Shown here: positions 23,410 to 45,394 of the stretch, piece after piece
How positions within the stretch are numbered: position 1 is the stretch's first letter
Layout: the number at the start of each line of letters is the position of its first letter
DNA from: Dermatophagoides farinae
Lineage: Eukaryota; Arthropoda; Arachnida; Sarcoptiformes; Pyroglyphidae
Length of the DNA: 64,000 nt
Assembly (NCBI RefSeq): GCF_024713945.1
Contig: NC_134686.1
Span: forward strand, 2,814,001-2,878,000
Direction of reading: 5' to 3'
Notes under the pieces: generated by a model
What the model was told of the DNA's origin: nothing
What the model saw: only the letters and a program-made list of their open reading frames with translations
Databases searched by the model: none
Position numbers and translations under genes: made by a program

Positions 23410-25346
23410 TCAAACAACAATAACGGCAGCATCTAAACGTCCTTGTGTCATCGGTTTACTCGTCAGCCATTGATTCACTTCCGGATCATAGAAATAGACT
23501 TTTTTACCTAGTCGACAATTCTGAGGATTCGTTAATGGTCCTTGACCACCATAAACATAGATGAGATTATTAATAGTGGCTGCACAAAGATTCGATTTGG
23601 CTGCAGGCAACTCGGTTACATATGACCATTTATCCTGAAAAATTATTTAGACAAATTAATAATTAGAAAATTCACAAGAAAATTAATGCAATTTATTATT
23701 ACTTCATTAATGTTGTATTGTTCAACCGAATTGAGAACTTGATTATTAGGTCCTCTCCCTCCAATCACATAGATATAGTTACCATTATGAACACAGGCAG
23801 CGAATGATTCTCGTGCCTGATTCAATGGTGCTAATTCGAAAAATTTTTTCGTCTCTGGATCATATGACATTACTGTATTGGTGATCATTTCATGCGAATT
23901 CACACCGCCAATTATATAGATGAGGCCATCATGTTCGATCACTTGCATACCATAACGATATGATGGCATTTGATCATAAACGTTCCAATGATTAGTGAAT
24001 GGATTGAATTCTTCGATGAAACTACCACCGCCACCAAGACCACCGAATACATAAATATATGAATCGGAAAATGAACAGGCACCGAATGCCGACCGTGGTA
24101 TGTTCATACGTGGTCCCATTGATGATTCATCTCTGGTTGGATCATAGATTTCCATTGCATCAAGGATGAGTGAATCACAAGTTCCACCAATGACAAATAA
24201 TTTATTATGTAATTGAACAACACAATGACCACTACGAGGATACATTAATGATTTTACCATATCCCAGGTAGCCGTATAAAAATTGTATTTCTCAACCAGA
24301 CACAAAGTGTGAAAACTATTCCAATTACGAGAAGTATTCATCGAGCCTTGTCCTCCGAATAGATAAATTGATCGCCTTGAAGCCATACGTGGTTTACATC
24401 GTACTGAACTATATCCACCGAAATTCGTATCAGGTAAACATCGTTCTTCATTGCTCATATAACAGCGAAGCGTTTCGGCAACGACTGGATGATCACATTT
24501 TTCAATCAAAGTTTCAATCGAACTATGAGAAATGATGGGCATTCTTATAATGTCGATGAATTCGTTAAGATATTGTAGCCGTTCTTGTGGTTTATGTAGT
24601 ATCCATTCAATAGTACCCATCAACACTTGATATTCTGAAATGATGCTTAAATTTTCACTTTTCAAAAATGATTTGAATAGATTTGCTGGCAGTTCAAAAA
24701 ATTCATCTTCTTTGATAATTTCAGCAAAATTATTTTCGATAAAACATTTGGCTTCAAAACATAATGAGGATAGTCCATAAGAATCGGAAAAACAAAGTAT
24801 ACCAATACAATTGAATGTCTGTAGATTATGTTCAAGAAATTTTGCACAATAATTAATCAAATCAGTCAATTGCAATATACTTGAAACATGAACAATTTCT
24901 TGTACATTATGTGAATCAATTTCAATATCGCCAGTGTAAATATAGTTTAACACTGTTTCCATTATTTCAGGATTATCCACTTCTTTAATATCAACATAAT
25001 TATTGGAATTTTCAATAAAACAACCGGAATTACGGAATAATGTTTCGAAATATGGACTTGCTGAAGCCAATACTAGTTTATGTACGGGAAATACTTTGGA
25101 CAATATTCGTAGTTCAAAATCACAGAACATTAAATCTTTACGATATTGATTCAATGCTAACGTCATTTTATTCAGACTCTATATATTTATTTATATAGTA
25201 ATGTATAAATCATAATTTTACAATATCATATCTTTCCAATCAATATATCATATACATACCATATCTTTGAGAATCTTAATATTCTCAGCTTGTTTACAGA
25301 AGGTGTTTGGAAAAAATCTGGATGATGATTGTTTATGATGAGACAT
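23410..25346 (-). CDS. BTB-BACK-kelch protein (KLHL family)
   Basis: Probable substrate adaptor of a cullin-3 ubiquitin ligase. Three exons: 25346-25260, 25178-23703 and 23634-23410, giving 595 aa. The introns are 81 and 68 nt. Exon 1 encodes MSHHKQSSSRFFPNTFCKQA and joins in phase 0. The BTB domain covers roughly residues 35-145 (CDFELRI, FPVHKLVLASASPYFETLF, VLNYIYTGDIEI). A BACK domain follows (NCIGILCFSDSYGLSSLC). The C-terminal half is a kelch propeller with repeated Gly-Gly blades: YLFGGQGS, LFVIGGTCD, YIYVFGGLGGGG, LIYIIGGVNSHE, YIYVIGGRGPNN and LIYVYGGQGP, so six blades. I cannot assign it to one KLHL orthologue. Divergent from RP2. Confidence 0.9.
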
Positions 25347-26032
25347 GATCGATAGCAAGTAGCAGCAGCAGTGATTTATTCGTCAATAATTGAAGAATTT
25401 TGAAAAAAAAAATCAAATCACATCATCAATCAATCATTCATTTAAATGAGCAGTTTTGTTTTCATTATTTTTATTTGACTTGAAGCATTTTTTTTTTTTT
25501 TTGGTTTTTATATTATTTATATATAAACAAAACAAACTGACAATGGTCAATCATCAAGTAAAATTAAAAATGAGAGAAAAATGGGAGGGCAATAATATAT
25601 CACATGCACTATTTCCACCTGATACATACATTCATTTGTTTTGGATCAATTTTTTTTTTTTTTGGATTCAAACATTTCATTTTGATTATCAATTTGCATA
25701 AAAAAAACTTGTTGCAAATATGATGAGTTATTGTTCTATAAAGATATATGGTTAAAATTCAGTGTATCATAAACAGGTGTCATCTTTATTATTATGATCA
25801 CAAATCATGATTATTGATTTGCATTTGGCATTTGTTTTTGGATTGACAAAATGATCATGTGTGGTTATTATAAGCGCGCAGTTTGAAACCATAGCAACTT
25901 TGTTGTGTGTGTTGAAAACGAATTATACGATCGAATTCCAGTTCAGCTTCTTATGATGATCAATAATATTTTGGCCAACTTTTACATACCGTTACATATA
26001 ATTTTTACATTACAAATAGTTAATCAAATCAA
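25347..26032. other. Divergent promoter region, kelch gene / RP2
   Basis: 686 nt, AT-rich, with long T runs (25,490-25,502 and 25,650-25,661). A lone CpG cluster TAAGCGCGCAGT (25,871-25,882) lies about 150 nt upstream of the RP2 ATG and may mark its promoter. Small ORFs here are not supported. Confidence 0.45.
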
Positions 26033-27505
26033 ATGGGTTGTTTAATGTCTAAAAAATCTCAACAACTGGCTAATAATCAACAATGGACAACAACAGATAA
26101 AACTTATAGTTGGTATGATCATTTCATCTTGCAGAAATAACAAAACATTTACCTTTTTCTTCATTTTTTTTTTGCCATATAAGGTCAAATAGAGATCGAA
26201 GTCATTTGATGAATTATTTGATTGAAAATGAATCAAATTCCATACAGATTCGTTTACCCGGTGAAATTGGTGGTGAACAATTCATCATACAGAATTGTAA
26301 TGATTCGACCATTTGTCTGTATGATTATAGTAATACAGTAACGATTGATGATTGTCGAAATTGTACATTTTTTATCGGACCAGTCATCGGCAGTATTGTC
26401 ATTCGTAATTGTCAAGATTGTCGATTGATGTCAGCATCACAACAATTTCGTACACGTGATTGTAAACGTTTAGATTTATATATTTTCTGTGCAACACAGC
26501 CGGCCATTGAATCCTGTCATAATCTAGTGTTTTCTTGTTTCACAGCCAATTACAAAGGTTTACAAGGTAACAGGATTACTAAGTTAATTCATTCAATTCA
26601 ATGAGAAAAATTAATTTTCATTCATTTTCTAAAAACAGAACAATTCGAAAAGACCAATCTACAGATTTACAATAATAAATGGTTTAATGTGTATGATTTT
26701 TCCATCGATAATCGTGACAAACATTGGACCATTGATTCATCTGTAAGTATCGATTGACAATTCTATTCATGATTGGTGATTAACATTTCGCTAAATTTAC
26801 AGAATAATAAATTGAACGAATCTTTCTGTTCGATTCCGTTGGACAATAATCAATTGAATTTAAGTTTCAATCCATTGACGAGCTTAGTGCCCATAACCGA
26901 AGGACTAACTTCATTGGACAGTATCAGTGATGACGATGAATCATTCAACATGATTATCATCTATAGTCATTCAACACTAACTTTGCATAATAGAATCGAA
27001 AGCCAAGTGGGAAAACTTGTTCGAGAAATACATTTCAACTTCAAGGTTGGTTTGATTATTGGTTCAATTAATTGAATATAGAAATCATTTATTTTTCATC
27101 AAATTAATAGGAACTTGTACTATTGATGACTCGATATCTGGATTCAGAATTATCAATCAAAAACATATTAACACGAATGTTGAATGGAAAAGAAGAGGAA
27201 ATGATGTTGAACAATGGCAAGAGCAACAAATCACGAATGACGCCTAATCAATCAATTATCATGCTGTACCGGGGCAAATTCAATGCCGAAAGATTGTAAG
27301 TTTTTATAATGAAAAATCATCATCATATTTAAATCACTCATCACTGTCATTTGCAACCAATAGGAACGAAATTTGTCGACGAATTTTTTGTCCACAGATG
27401 CATCATGGTGGGCATGCAGAAATCAAATTTAAGATGATCGAACGAAATCAAAATGAATTCATATTTAATGAATGTTTAACGCTCACTTTTGACAATTGTT
27501 TTTAA
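26033..27505 (+). CDS. RP2: RP2 (XRP2), ARL3 GTPase-activating protein
   Basis: GAP for ARL3 that releases lipidated cargo into cilia. Six exons: 26033-26112, 26184-26566, 26639-26742, 26803-27045, 27111-27295 and 27364-27505, giving 378 aa (human 350). The N-terminus MGCLMSKK keeps the Gly2/Cys3 dual acylation site used for membrane targeting. The TBCC/C-CAP beta-helix follows (RLPGEIGGEQFIIQNC, VTIDDCRNCTFFIGPV, SIVIRNCQDCRLMSASQQFR). The Arg in QQFR corresponds to human Arg118, the catalytic arginine finger, and is present. FCATQPAIESC and NNKWFNVYDF also match. The C-terminal NDPK-like part is more diverged and ends ECLTLTFDNCF. The donor of intron 4 is GTTGGT, weaker than the others. Poly(A) signal at 27,652. 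Convergent with PPP1R2. Confidence 0.93.
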
Positions 27506-27901
27506 TTGATGGCTGAGAATGAATGTGAGAAAGTTATCTTCTACAGATTAGATTGCTCAACAACAAGGAAAAAAAGCAAAAAAAAATTGAATGAATTGGG
27601 TGAATGAACAAGAAGAGAAAAAATGTTATATGTACATTTTATAGAAAAACAAATAAATTCACTCCATGACCAATGGATAATGAATGGCTAATTGTGATCA
27701 CTACATAATTGTGATTGAATGGCAAGAATGAATGAATGCATAAAGCTTGATAATACTTTGCCAAATGTGAGTTAGAAAACTTTTTTTTTGTGTGTGTGTG
27801 TGTTGTGTTTTGTTGTTAGAAGAAAGTTTTCAGCTAAACCAAAAGAGATATTTACGAAAGAATGGAGCTTCACTTTCATCTAGAGATTTTCGATCAATCA
27901 A
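27506..27901. other. Convergent 3' region, RP2 / PPP1R2
   Basis: 396 nt between two stop codons. It holds AATAAA at 27,652-27,657 on the plus strand (RP2) and a short (TG)n tract near 27,791-27,802. No gene seen. Confidence 0.6.
27652..27657 (+). terminator. Poly(A) signal of RP2
   Basis: AATAAA 147 nt after the RP2 stop, the first such hexamer downstream. Confidence 0.55.
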
Positions 27902-28531
27902 TCATTCATCATCATCATCATCATGATCATCTTCGTTCATTTCATCTTTCATCAATTTTCTTGCCAATTTGACCATTTGATATTCATTATAATGTTTTTT
28001 CCGTTTTTGTTCAAATTCTTTTCGTCTCATACGTTCTTCTTCGGTTTCATTTTCGATTTCTTCGAAATCGCTTTGATCCGAATCATCTTGTTCCATTGCA
28101 TCGAATGTAAATTTTGATTTTGAACTGGTTGTCTTGTCGATTAATTTGGCCAAATTTTCCGGATCAATTTCACCCACCATTTCATTATCTGAATGACATT
28201 GTCCATCATCATCTTCAACAAAATATGAATATGGAGTTTTCGGTTCTTCGATTTTCATATGGCCATAATCTTTGTCCGGTGGATGTAGTGTTTGCAAAAT
28301 ATTCGTTTCATCCCATTTGATATCCTTGTCTTGAGAACTATTCATTGAATGAGACAACAAGTTGAATTTAAAATAACATTTGACAAATTATTCAATGGGA
28401 AAAAATACATACTTTTGTCTATTAAGCTGTGGTGGCTGATGTTCAGAGCTCGATGTTGACTTCAAAATACCTTTGGCAGGTTTTTTACTTAAATTTTCGA
28501 TTGGTTTACTAAAATTTTCGGTCGTTTCCAT
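27902..28531 (-). CDS. PPP1R2: Protein phosphatase inhibitor 2
   Basis: Intrinsically disordered inhibitor and regulator of protein phosphatase 1. Two exons, 28531-28413 and 28337-27902 (intron 75 nt), giving 184 aa. The known PP1 contact elements are present in order: KGILK at residues 20-24, KWDETNI at about 47-53, DKDYGHMKIEEPKTPYSYF with the GSK3-type phosphothreonine in PKTPY (Thr74), and the helical EQKRKKHYNEYQMVKLARK. It ends in a long acidic tail. All of these match human inhibitor-2. Slightly shorter than human (205 aa), with no sign of damage. Divergent from the ALMS-motif gene. Confidence 0.93.
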
Positions 28532-29121
28532 TGTGATATATTATTTCACCAATGTACAAAAAAAAAGTTTTCAAAAACAATTAAAAGAATAATGGCACAA
28601 ATGTTGCGTAAATATTTTTTTGCAGCAAATTTTCATACACAATTCAACATGCTATATGTTTGCACAAATTAAAATTATACTATCGATTCAGTAGAAACTG
28701 AATTCTTACGTGACTATTTAATTAGTTTCGTCGTAATTAAATGACAATGATTTGATCTCTGTTCAAGTTTTGATCACATCGATGTGATTGGGGCAAAAAA
28801 AAAAATAAATATTTTTTTCCTCACTTCTGTGTATCGTACTCTGTGAATAGCATTTGGATTGCCGTTCAAGTTGAAATTTTTTTTGATTTGGATCAATTAT
28901 TTTTCATTTCATTTCAAATGTATGAATAGAGAATAACGGAAAATTCATTGCGGTATTACCCCAATCATCATTAGTAAATCAAAAACAACAACTCCAGTTT
29001 GCTTTGAGAGTTTGAGTTGTAAACACTTTTTATTTTTAATCAGTGACCACTACTCCACAAACACCCACACACGCACACACACTTGAATAAAATAGTGGAA
29101 ATTTTTGAAAACTTTCAAAAA
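28532..29121. other. Divergent promoter region, PPP1R2 / ALMS-motif gene
   Basis: 590 nt, AT-rich, with a short (CA)n tract just upstream of the plus-strand ATG (about 29,063-29,082). No clear core-promoter element recognised. Confidence 0.45.
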
Positions 29122-30595
29122 ATGGTATCAACTAAACATCAATTAATCAACAGCAGCAACTGCAACGATTCTCATGATTCTATTGATTGGCTTTCTAATC
29201 GTGTTCAAAATCTTTTGGAAAAAACCTTGGCCTGTCAAAAATCCAATCAATTAAGACCAATTTCCAATCGAGATGTGTCCAATGAACGAAAACAACAACA
29301 ACAACAACAACAAACCGATTCTGACATTATATTGTCGACCAAAAAATTTAATGAGACAGAATCCAGAATTCTTGTCGAATCGAATGTTATGATGTTGAAT
29401 ACATCAAGGAATTGTAATTCTGAAAATTCGCTCACATCTAACATAACATTAAATTGTGATGAATTTGATGATTTAACTGAATACTATCCGATTCAAAAAT
29501 TTCATCGTAATCATAATCGAAATGCCCCACCCATTTCCATTCAGGAGAATGAAAAATCCATAACAGAGAATTGTCATTTATCGGATATAATTTCATTTCA
29601 TAAAAATTTTCTCAATTCTCAGATCAATCATCTGAAACGATTAAGCAATGATCTGATTAGGATCGAAAAATCCATTGGAAAATCTCAAAATTCATTCATT
29701 AATTATAGAAATAATAAATATAATGAAAAATCATTATCAAAATGTCATTGTAACCATGGCAACAATGTTGAGAAAATTTCAAATCAACACCGAAAAACTC
29801 ATTCATTTATTTCGTATGAAAAACAATGTTATGATAACCTGGATACGGCAAAATATAGCAAACATGAAAAACAAACAAAAATTTTACAGACTTCAATTTC
29901 AATGATGCAGAAAATCAATCAACAAATAAATGAAGACATGAATGATGGTGACAATGATGATGATGATGATGATGTGACAAATAAATCGGTACAAACCTCA
30001 TTTGTATTTAATGCTATTGTTGAACGATCCAAATGGTGACCAATTCCAGTGCAGCAATGATGATGATGGTGAATGTCTCAACATTAATAGATCATTATCA
30101 TGGTTTCTTCAATTTGTTGACGAAGAAAATTATCGTATATTCGATGCACAATCATTCAATTTGTCGGAAATATTCGAACAAAATCAACGAAAATTTAAAC
30201 ATCGATCATTAATGCGTGCACTTCGAATAAAAGACAATGGTCGTTTGCGAATAGAAACAGCCGATCAAAGAAAAGATGAAATTGTACAGGTCTTTTTATT
30301 GGCTAAAAGTTGCTATCCAAATGACAAATGTTCAAAACGAAAATCAGCATCAAGTAACAGTCGTCCATTATCGCCGATTACTCGACGTGTATTCACCCAT
30401 CAACAGATGCGCAAACAAACGGAAAAAGTTTATAAAAAATTACCAGAATTTAAAAATCGCCAAAAGGATGGACGACATGAAGATGAGGCAAAAAAACGTC
30501 GAATGATGGCAGAAATTTTCAAACAAAAATTGAAGGATAATGCCGTACGTGGCCGGTTAAATTGGCCGATTACTAGTCAAGCCATTTCGACATAA
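29122..30595 (+). CDS. ALMS-motif protein (ALMS1/CEP295/C10orf90 family), centrosomal
   Basis: Two exons. Exon 1 is 29122-29988 and exon 2 is 30050-30595, with a 61-nt GTACAA..TTCCAG intron, giving 470 aa. A donor at 30004 (GTATTT, 46-nt intron) also fits frame and would add five residues, VQTSF. The reading frame is open further upstream but only through a TTG; the first ATG is at 29122. The N-terminal two thirds are Ser/Asn/Gln-rich with a Gln run and an acidic patch (bases 29,958-29,976). The last ~70 residues carry the ALMS motif: RRVFTHQQMRKQTEKVYKKLP, then a charged helix, then MAEIFKQKLKDNAVRGRLNW. This lines up with the C-terminal box shared by ALMS1, CEP295 and C10orf90, proteins of centrioles and basal bodies. 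The function is inferred from that box only. Its stop is 61 nt from that of UFD1. Confidence 0.8.
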
Positions 30596-30625
30596 AATAT
30601 TTATAAATGAATCAATCAAATTTTC

Positions 30626-30631
30626 AATAAA
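30626..30631 (+). terminator. Poly(A) signal of the ALMS-motif gene
   Basis: AATAAA 30 nt after the stop codon, inside the 61-nt gap before the UFD1 stop on the other strand. Confidence 0.6.
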
Positions 30632-30650
30632 AAAATATCAAATCTTTTTT

Positions 30651-30656
30651 TTTATT
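30651..30656 (-). terminator. AATAAA directly abutting the UFD1 stop codon
   Basis: On the minus strand the UFD1 stop TAA is followed with no gap by AATAAA. If used, the 3' UTR would be only about 20-30 nt and the transcript would end inside the 3' UTR of the convergent gene. Confidence 0.45.
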
Positions 30657-31604
30657 TTAAGATGGATTTTTTTTCTTGAATAATGTCTGTCCTTCACCGA
30701 TGAACGGTTTGAATGCATTGTTTTTATCATCGACTGTTGATGTTTGTGTGTTAGATGATGATGACGATTTAGCTGGCCGATTGTTTAGTCTCCAAAATTT
30801 TATCGTTCCAATTTGATAATTATAATCAGGTGCACCTCTGGCCATTTCTCTTGGTACAGGATTAGTTGTAGTTATAGTTTCTTTGGGCATTTTTCCATCC
30901 AAACGATTACCTTTACCAGAGAATGGATTTTGTTGCAATTGTTTCGGATCTTCAATCATAGTTACATCATTATCATCAGCCATTGGATTGTTTTGGTCTG
31001 AACCAGTTTTCTGGTTCTGTCGAGTAGGTTCTTGATAACCAATTGGTGCTTCAAATTCCACATTCATATCACATTCGATAATACTAACTGCTGGACCGGG
31101 TCTGGTTTCCAGAACGCTTAATTCATAAACTTTATTGTTGTAATTAATCGCAATGACATCACCAGTGGTTAGACAGGCAAAATTCCGTAATGCATTTTCC
31201 AGTACAGCTTTTGGATTATGAATATCCAGAAAATCGACACTTTGTGGTTGAAATTTTGAAAATGTAGCCACAGGTAACGATACACTTTGTACATGTAACA
31301 TTGATCCTTCATCCAATAATAGGTTACGCATCATCCAATATGGTAGATAAACTTTACCCTCTTCAGCTATGAATTCCAACACGCCAGAATGTGTGTGACG
31401 ATTTTTATCCTTATTCGTCAGCTTAAATAACATTGGATAAACCGTATTTAAACGTGTAAGCGTATGAAGAGCCGATGGTGGCATTATGATTTTACCACCT
31501 TTTTCCAGATTCTGTCGTTCATCCGGCAACATTGATACTGAATAACATTTATATGTTGCTTGAAATACATCAGGTAGAAAACGTTCAAAATTAAACGGAA
31601 ACAT
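30657..31604 (-). CDS. UFD1: UFD1, ubiquitin recruitment factor of the p97/VCP complex
   Basis: Forms the UFD1-NPL4 heterodimer that brings ubiquitylated substrates to the p97 unfoldase (ER-associated and chromatin-linked degradation). Encoded in one exon, 315 aa (human 307). The N-terminal UT3 domain (double-psi barrel plus beta-roll) is complete: [21 protein letters not shown], then [16 protein letters not shown], then [18 protein letters not shown] and [20 protein letters not shown]. Two p97-binding SHP boxes follow, [13 protein letters not shown] at about 226-238 and [15 protein letters not shown] at about 298-312. Same strand as CLP1, 194 nt between the CLP1 stop and this ATG. Confidence 0.96.
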   Translation of the reverse strand: MFPFNFERFLPDVFQATYKCYSVSMLPDERQNLEKGGKIIMPPSALHTLTRLNTVYPMLFKLTNKDKNRHTHSGVLEFIAEEGKVYLPYWMMRNLLLDEGSMLHVQSVSLPVATFSKFQPQSVDFLDIHNPKAVLENALRNFACLTTGDVIAINYNNKVYELSVLETRPGPAVSIIECDMNVEFEAPIGYQEPTRQNQKTGSDQNNPMADDNDVTMIEDPKQLQQNPFSGKGNRLDGKMPKETITTTNPVPREMARGAPDYNYQIGTIKFWRLNNRPAKSSSSSNTQTSTVDDKNNAFKPFIGEGQTLFKKKNPS

Positions 31605-31798
31605 GTTTGATTTATTGATTCGGATTCAATTCGTCAAAGATTATTAAAAGAAAAAAAAAACAGAAAAAAAATGTCATCGAAAACAACTGTGAATGAAAAA
31701 AAGCCAATTCATGATTGTATAAAAATAGCCGTCACAGCGTCATCTATTTAAACACCAGTATTACGAAATGCACAATTCAAATGTGTGAAAAATGAATT

Positions 31799-33178
31799 TT
31801 ACTCCAAATCAACAAATTGAACATCAGACATTATAAAAATATAATTCTTTGGTAATGGTCGTGGTTGTGGAGAAAGTACAGTAACAACTTGTCGATCCAT
31901 ATGAACTTGGGTCACAGCAATAAATCCATATATGTTGGTTGTAATGACTTTGTCTATATCTTGTTCAGTTGTTGAACATGAGATTGAAAATATATGATTC
32001 AATATTGATGATGATGATGATGGTTGTACGGGTATTAATTTAGTCGAATTATCTGTCGATTTCATACCGATAGGCATACACGAATCTGGTAGGTTAGGTG
32101 AGCCAATTTTATAGGCCGTAAACTGTGCGAATGGAATATCAAATGAATATGGATAGAAAGGTTTTGTTGTTGTTCCGTAAAAATAGCTTCGAATCTTTTG
32201 ATCACGCATTTCGGCACTAGAAATGTAATCAAATTTAAATAAATGATGATTCAAAATAATTGATGTAAAAGAAACTTACCGAAATTCACGAGAACGGCTA
32301 ACTACACCACCACTTTTAGGTATAAGCAACACTTTGATTCCTTGTTTCGATTTCAAATCTCTCACTAATTCACTATACAATCGTTCCTGATCAAGTACAA
32401 GAACAATATCGATGCGAAAATGTTCAATAGCTTGTAAAATAGATTGATAACCATATCCTTGTACCCATCCCGATGTATTGACAATTGTGCCAGAATATTT
32501 GGTCGATGGTTCATTGGTTTTTTTACATTCAACAACTTCGGCCAAAGCTTTCATGATAATATTGTATAAACTAGTATTTTTACTTTGTGTCAAGTGACCA
32601 TAATGAAATGCAATCGGTGCCGTGATATGAAATGAATCTTCAATATCGGCAGGTTTCTCAATCACCACAGCACTAATATTGCCCGGAAGAGTTAATGAAC
32701 CTTGGCCAAGATCCAGATCAACATAGATTGGTGTACGGTCATGACGTACAGCGTAGTTTAGTAATATCCGACAAAAAGTAGTTTTTCCTACGTCCACCGG
32801 CCCGGCAACGAGAACATTTGGACCATATTTATCTTCTTTAATGGCAGTGACTCGTAAACCTTCCAATGAATTGTCCAGATTTAGATAAATAGTCATGGGT
32901 GTTTCGCTAGCCACATACTCAACTTCGGGTGATCCATACAGTTTCAATTTACAGCCATGAAAAGTAAAAACTGCTACTTTAGCACCTTTTTGAAACGTAT
33001 ATTTTTGTTCCAAACGTAGCTCGGTTCCAAACAATTCGGCTTTACCTTCAATCAATTGACATTGAACAGATTCATTTTCAACTTCGAAACGAAGTTCTTC
33101 ACCTTTTTCAAGTGTATATGATCTTGGTTCGATAATTTCAGAATTAGCATTATTATTATCACCAGTGGACATTTTCAT
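31799..33178 (-). CDS. CLP1: CLP1, polynucleotide 5'-hydroxyl kinase and cleavage factor subunit
   Basis: RNA 5'-OH kinase found in mRNA cleavage factor II and the tRNA splicing endonuclease complex. Two exons, 33178-32280 and 32216-31799 (63-nt intron), giving 438 aa (human 425). The N-terminal domain starts SYTLEKGEELRFEVE. Walker A is GPVDVGKT at 126-133, followed by TFCRILLNYA. The YVDLDLGQGSLTLPG segment matches the Walker B/lid region, and IVNTSGWVQGYGYQ is the Clp1 signature. The C-terminal domain is intact: YFYG, PDSCMPIG and VLSPQPRPLPKNYIFIM. All key kinase residues I can check are present. A second in-frame Met lies two codons in (MKMSTG). Confidence 0.96.
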
Positions 33179-35802
33179 TTTTTAATGTAAAGAACTTTGA
33201 ATGAAACACAAAAAAAAAATTTAGAATCACAGAATATATTTACACATGTAAACACATGAGACCCGTCAATAAAGGACGTATATATATGGTAATAATAAAA
33301 TTTCACAAATAAAACCAAAATTCAATCATCAATCAATCAATTCATTTAATTTTTAAAAATTTTCATCATTTATTGTCATTTTTATTCAAATACAAAAAGC
33401 TTGACATGTGATGATGATAACTTTGTTTTTCGTTGTGTGTATGTGTGTGTGTCGATGTGTGTATGTTTGAATACTGGGACAAAAAAAAAAATTTTCAAGC
33501 AACAGGAGAAAATACAAAAAAAAAATTCAAATGCAAAATAAATGAATGCTGATGATGATATACAATAACACCGTCGACATGATAAATGAGTACCACATCC
33601 CATATGTTACTTTCTTGTTGATGATTCGAATTAAACTTGGGATAGATAGATGTCAAATTAAAAAAAAAACAAAAACAAAAAAAAAATTTGACAACCGGAA
33701 AATAAATCACTTATAACTTTTTTTGCAAATGAAATGACCACACATACAGATTGGTTTTGGATCAATCTCATTGTCAAATAATGATGATAATTGGTGAACA
33801 AAACGAAATAAAAAAAAAAGAAAGAAACAAGATAATCAGCTAATCCCAAAGTCTTTCAAGTTTTTTGTTGTTGTTGTTGTCGTTGTTAAAGTTGTGGCTT
33901 GTGGTGTGTTTTACATGTCTTGTTGTTGTTGATGTTTTTTTTCTGTTTGTCTGTTCATTCATTACAATTTCACATTAAAAAAACATTTTTGTTGTTGTTG
34001 TTGTTTTTCGCAGCAACTTAATCGATACATATAGATCAATAAAGATATATATAAAAAAAAATTCAGATAAAAAAATCTTGGCCATCTTCATTCATGAATC
34101 AATTACATCAAGTATAAAAAAAACGACAAAATCTTGACAGTAGAAAAATAGGAAATGTCTGTCTTTGTGTGTTTGTGTTTGTGTGTCTGTGTGTGTAATG
34201 TGTCTTGTTATTGATTATTGATTATTGATCGGAAGGAGAAAGAGTGAGAGAAAAAAAAACAGAGAGCTAGGATGTTTTGTTTTTTTGGTTATTGTTTGAC
34301 TTTTTTTTTACTTATTGCCAGATGAATTAGGTGTCCAGAATTTTTTTTTTCAATCAATATCCATCATCATCATCATCATCATCATTTATGATCATAAACA
34401 TTCAAATGTGTGTGTGTGAATAGAAAAATTATTTTTGAGACATTAGTAACAAAATTATTGAATATCTCGCTAGAATAATTTGATGACAAAGAGAAAAAAA
34501 AATTAAAAACAAACAAAATATTTTTTGAAGAAGAAGAATTTAGAATATTCTTGAATATATATCTCATCATTAGGAGATAACATTTTGTTTTTTTGGTTGA
34601 ATATGTGTATTTTTTTTCATTGCATAATGATAATAATAATAATAATAATGTAATAATGAATTATCAATAATCAACAATCGATATATAGGTGATGTGTGTG
34701 TGTTATTATTATTAATCAAGGATAAAGAATCGAATCAATTTCCTAGTTTAAATCTCATTTTTTTTTTGGAAATTATGGATGGATTGAAGAATTTCATGTC
34801 ATTATTATATCATGGATCGCGATAATTTTGATGTTTCTGTTTTGTTCCACACACACACACACACACAATTAATACATATATGGCATTATTATTATGACAA
34901 AAATTTTCATGTATATAATAACATGGGTAATTTTATAAAAAATAAATCTTTTTTTGTTTTGTTTTTATATAAACGGTAATTGGCTTAATATTTTGTAAAC
35001 AATACACATATGATGATGATGATGATGATCATAATGATGACGATGGTGATGTTATTGATTGATTTGATTTGATGACAATAATCATAATAATAATAATAAT
35101 AATAAGAAAATGATAACAAATAAACTCATTTTTTTTTTAGTTTTTTTTTTCTTCATTTTGTTCTTGTATCTGATGTTTGGGCCTTTCTTTCTTTCTCTCT
35201 CTCTCTGGGTATTTTATATATAGAAAAAAAAAACAAATTTGTAGTCGAAAAAATTCAAAAAAGTATCAATGATGTGTATGTATGTAGTGTGTGCTATAGA
35301 AATTGAATGAGAAATTAAGAAAAAACAAATCACAAATACATCAGAGGTTGATTGTGGAAGGTAATTGTAATGTGTTGTTGTATGTGTGTGTCTGTCTTTA
35401 TGTATGATGATGATGATGATGTTGGCTTGATCAATCAACCAAAGTCTTCATTCGTCATTCTTTGAATCGTTTTGTTTTCATTGACGAGGTAAATGAATAA
35501 TTTTTTTTTTTCACAGATTATATAGATTTTTTTTTCAACAGCAAAAATCTAAATAGTATACACAGGCAACAACACATATAAATGGCTTATTATATGCATG
35601 AAATGATGACAATTAGCAGTGATGACATGAAAATTTTTTTTTTATCCTTTGAAGACTAATTTAACAAACGATGATAATAATATTAGGTGGGTTTATATAT
35701 GATTTCCGGTACATGTTATATTCAAAGTTATATTATTGATTATTATTGTCTTCAATCTAATCCGATTATACCGGTCATGATGATGAAGCAAACTCATGAT
35801 GA
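33179..35802. other. Gene-poor microsatellite-rich spacer between CLP1 and the MNK gene
   Basis: 2.6 kb with no supportable gene. It holds the CLP1 promoter at the left and should hold the MNK 3' UTR at the right. Many A/T homopolymers, (TG)n tracts (about 33,435-33,452; 34,170-34,195), (CA)n near 34,852-34,868, (ATG)n/(ATA)n near 35,010-35,104 and a (TTTC)n(TC)n pyrimidine tract near 35,184-35,206. Confidence 0.6.

Positions 35803-45394
<9,592 letters not shown>

Noticed and set aside
34372-34385. (CAT)n and similar regularly repeated arrays across 33-50 kb as possible CRISPR or satellite arrays
   Set aside because: They are simple trinucleotide microsatellites without spacers; CRISPR is not expected in a eukaryote.
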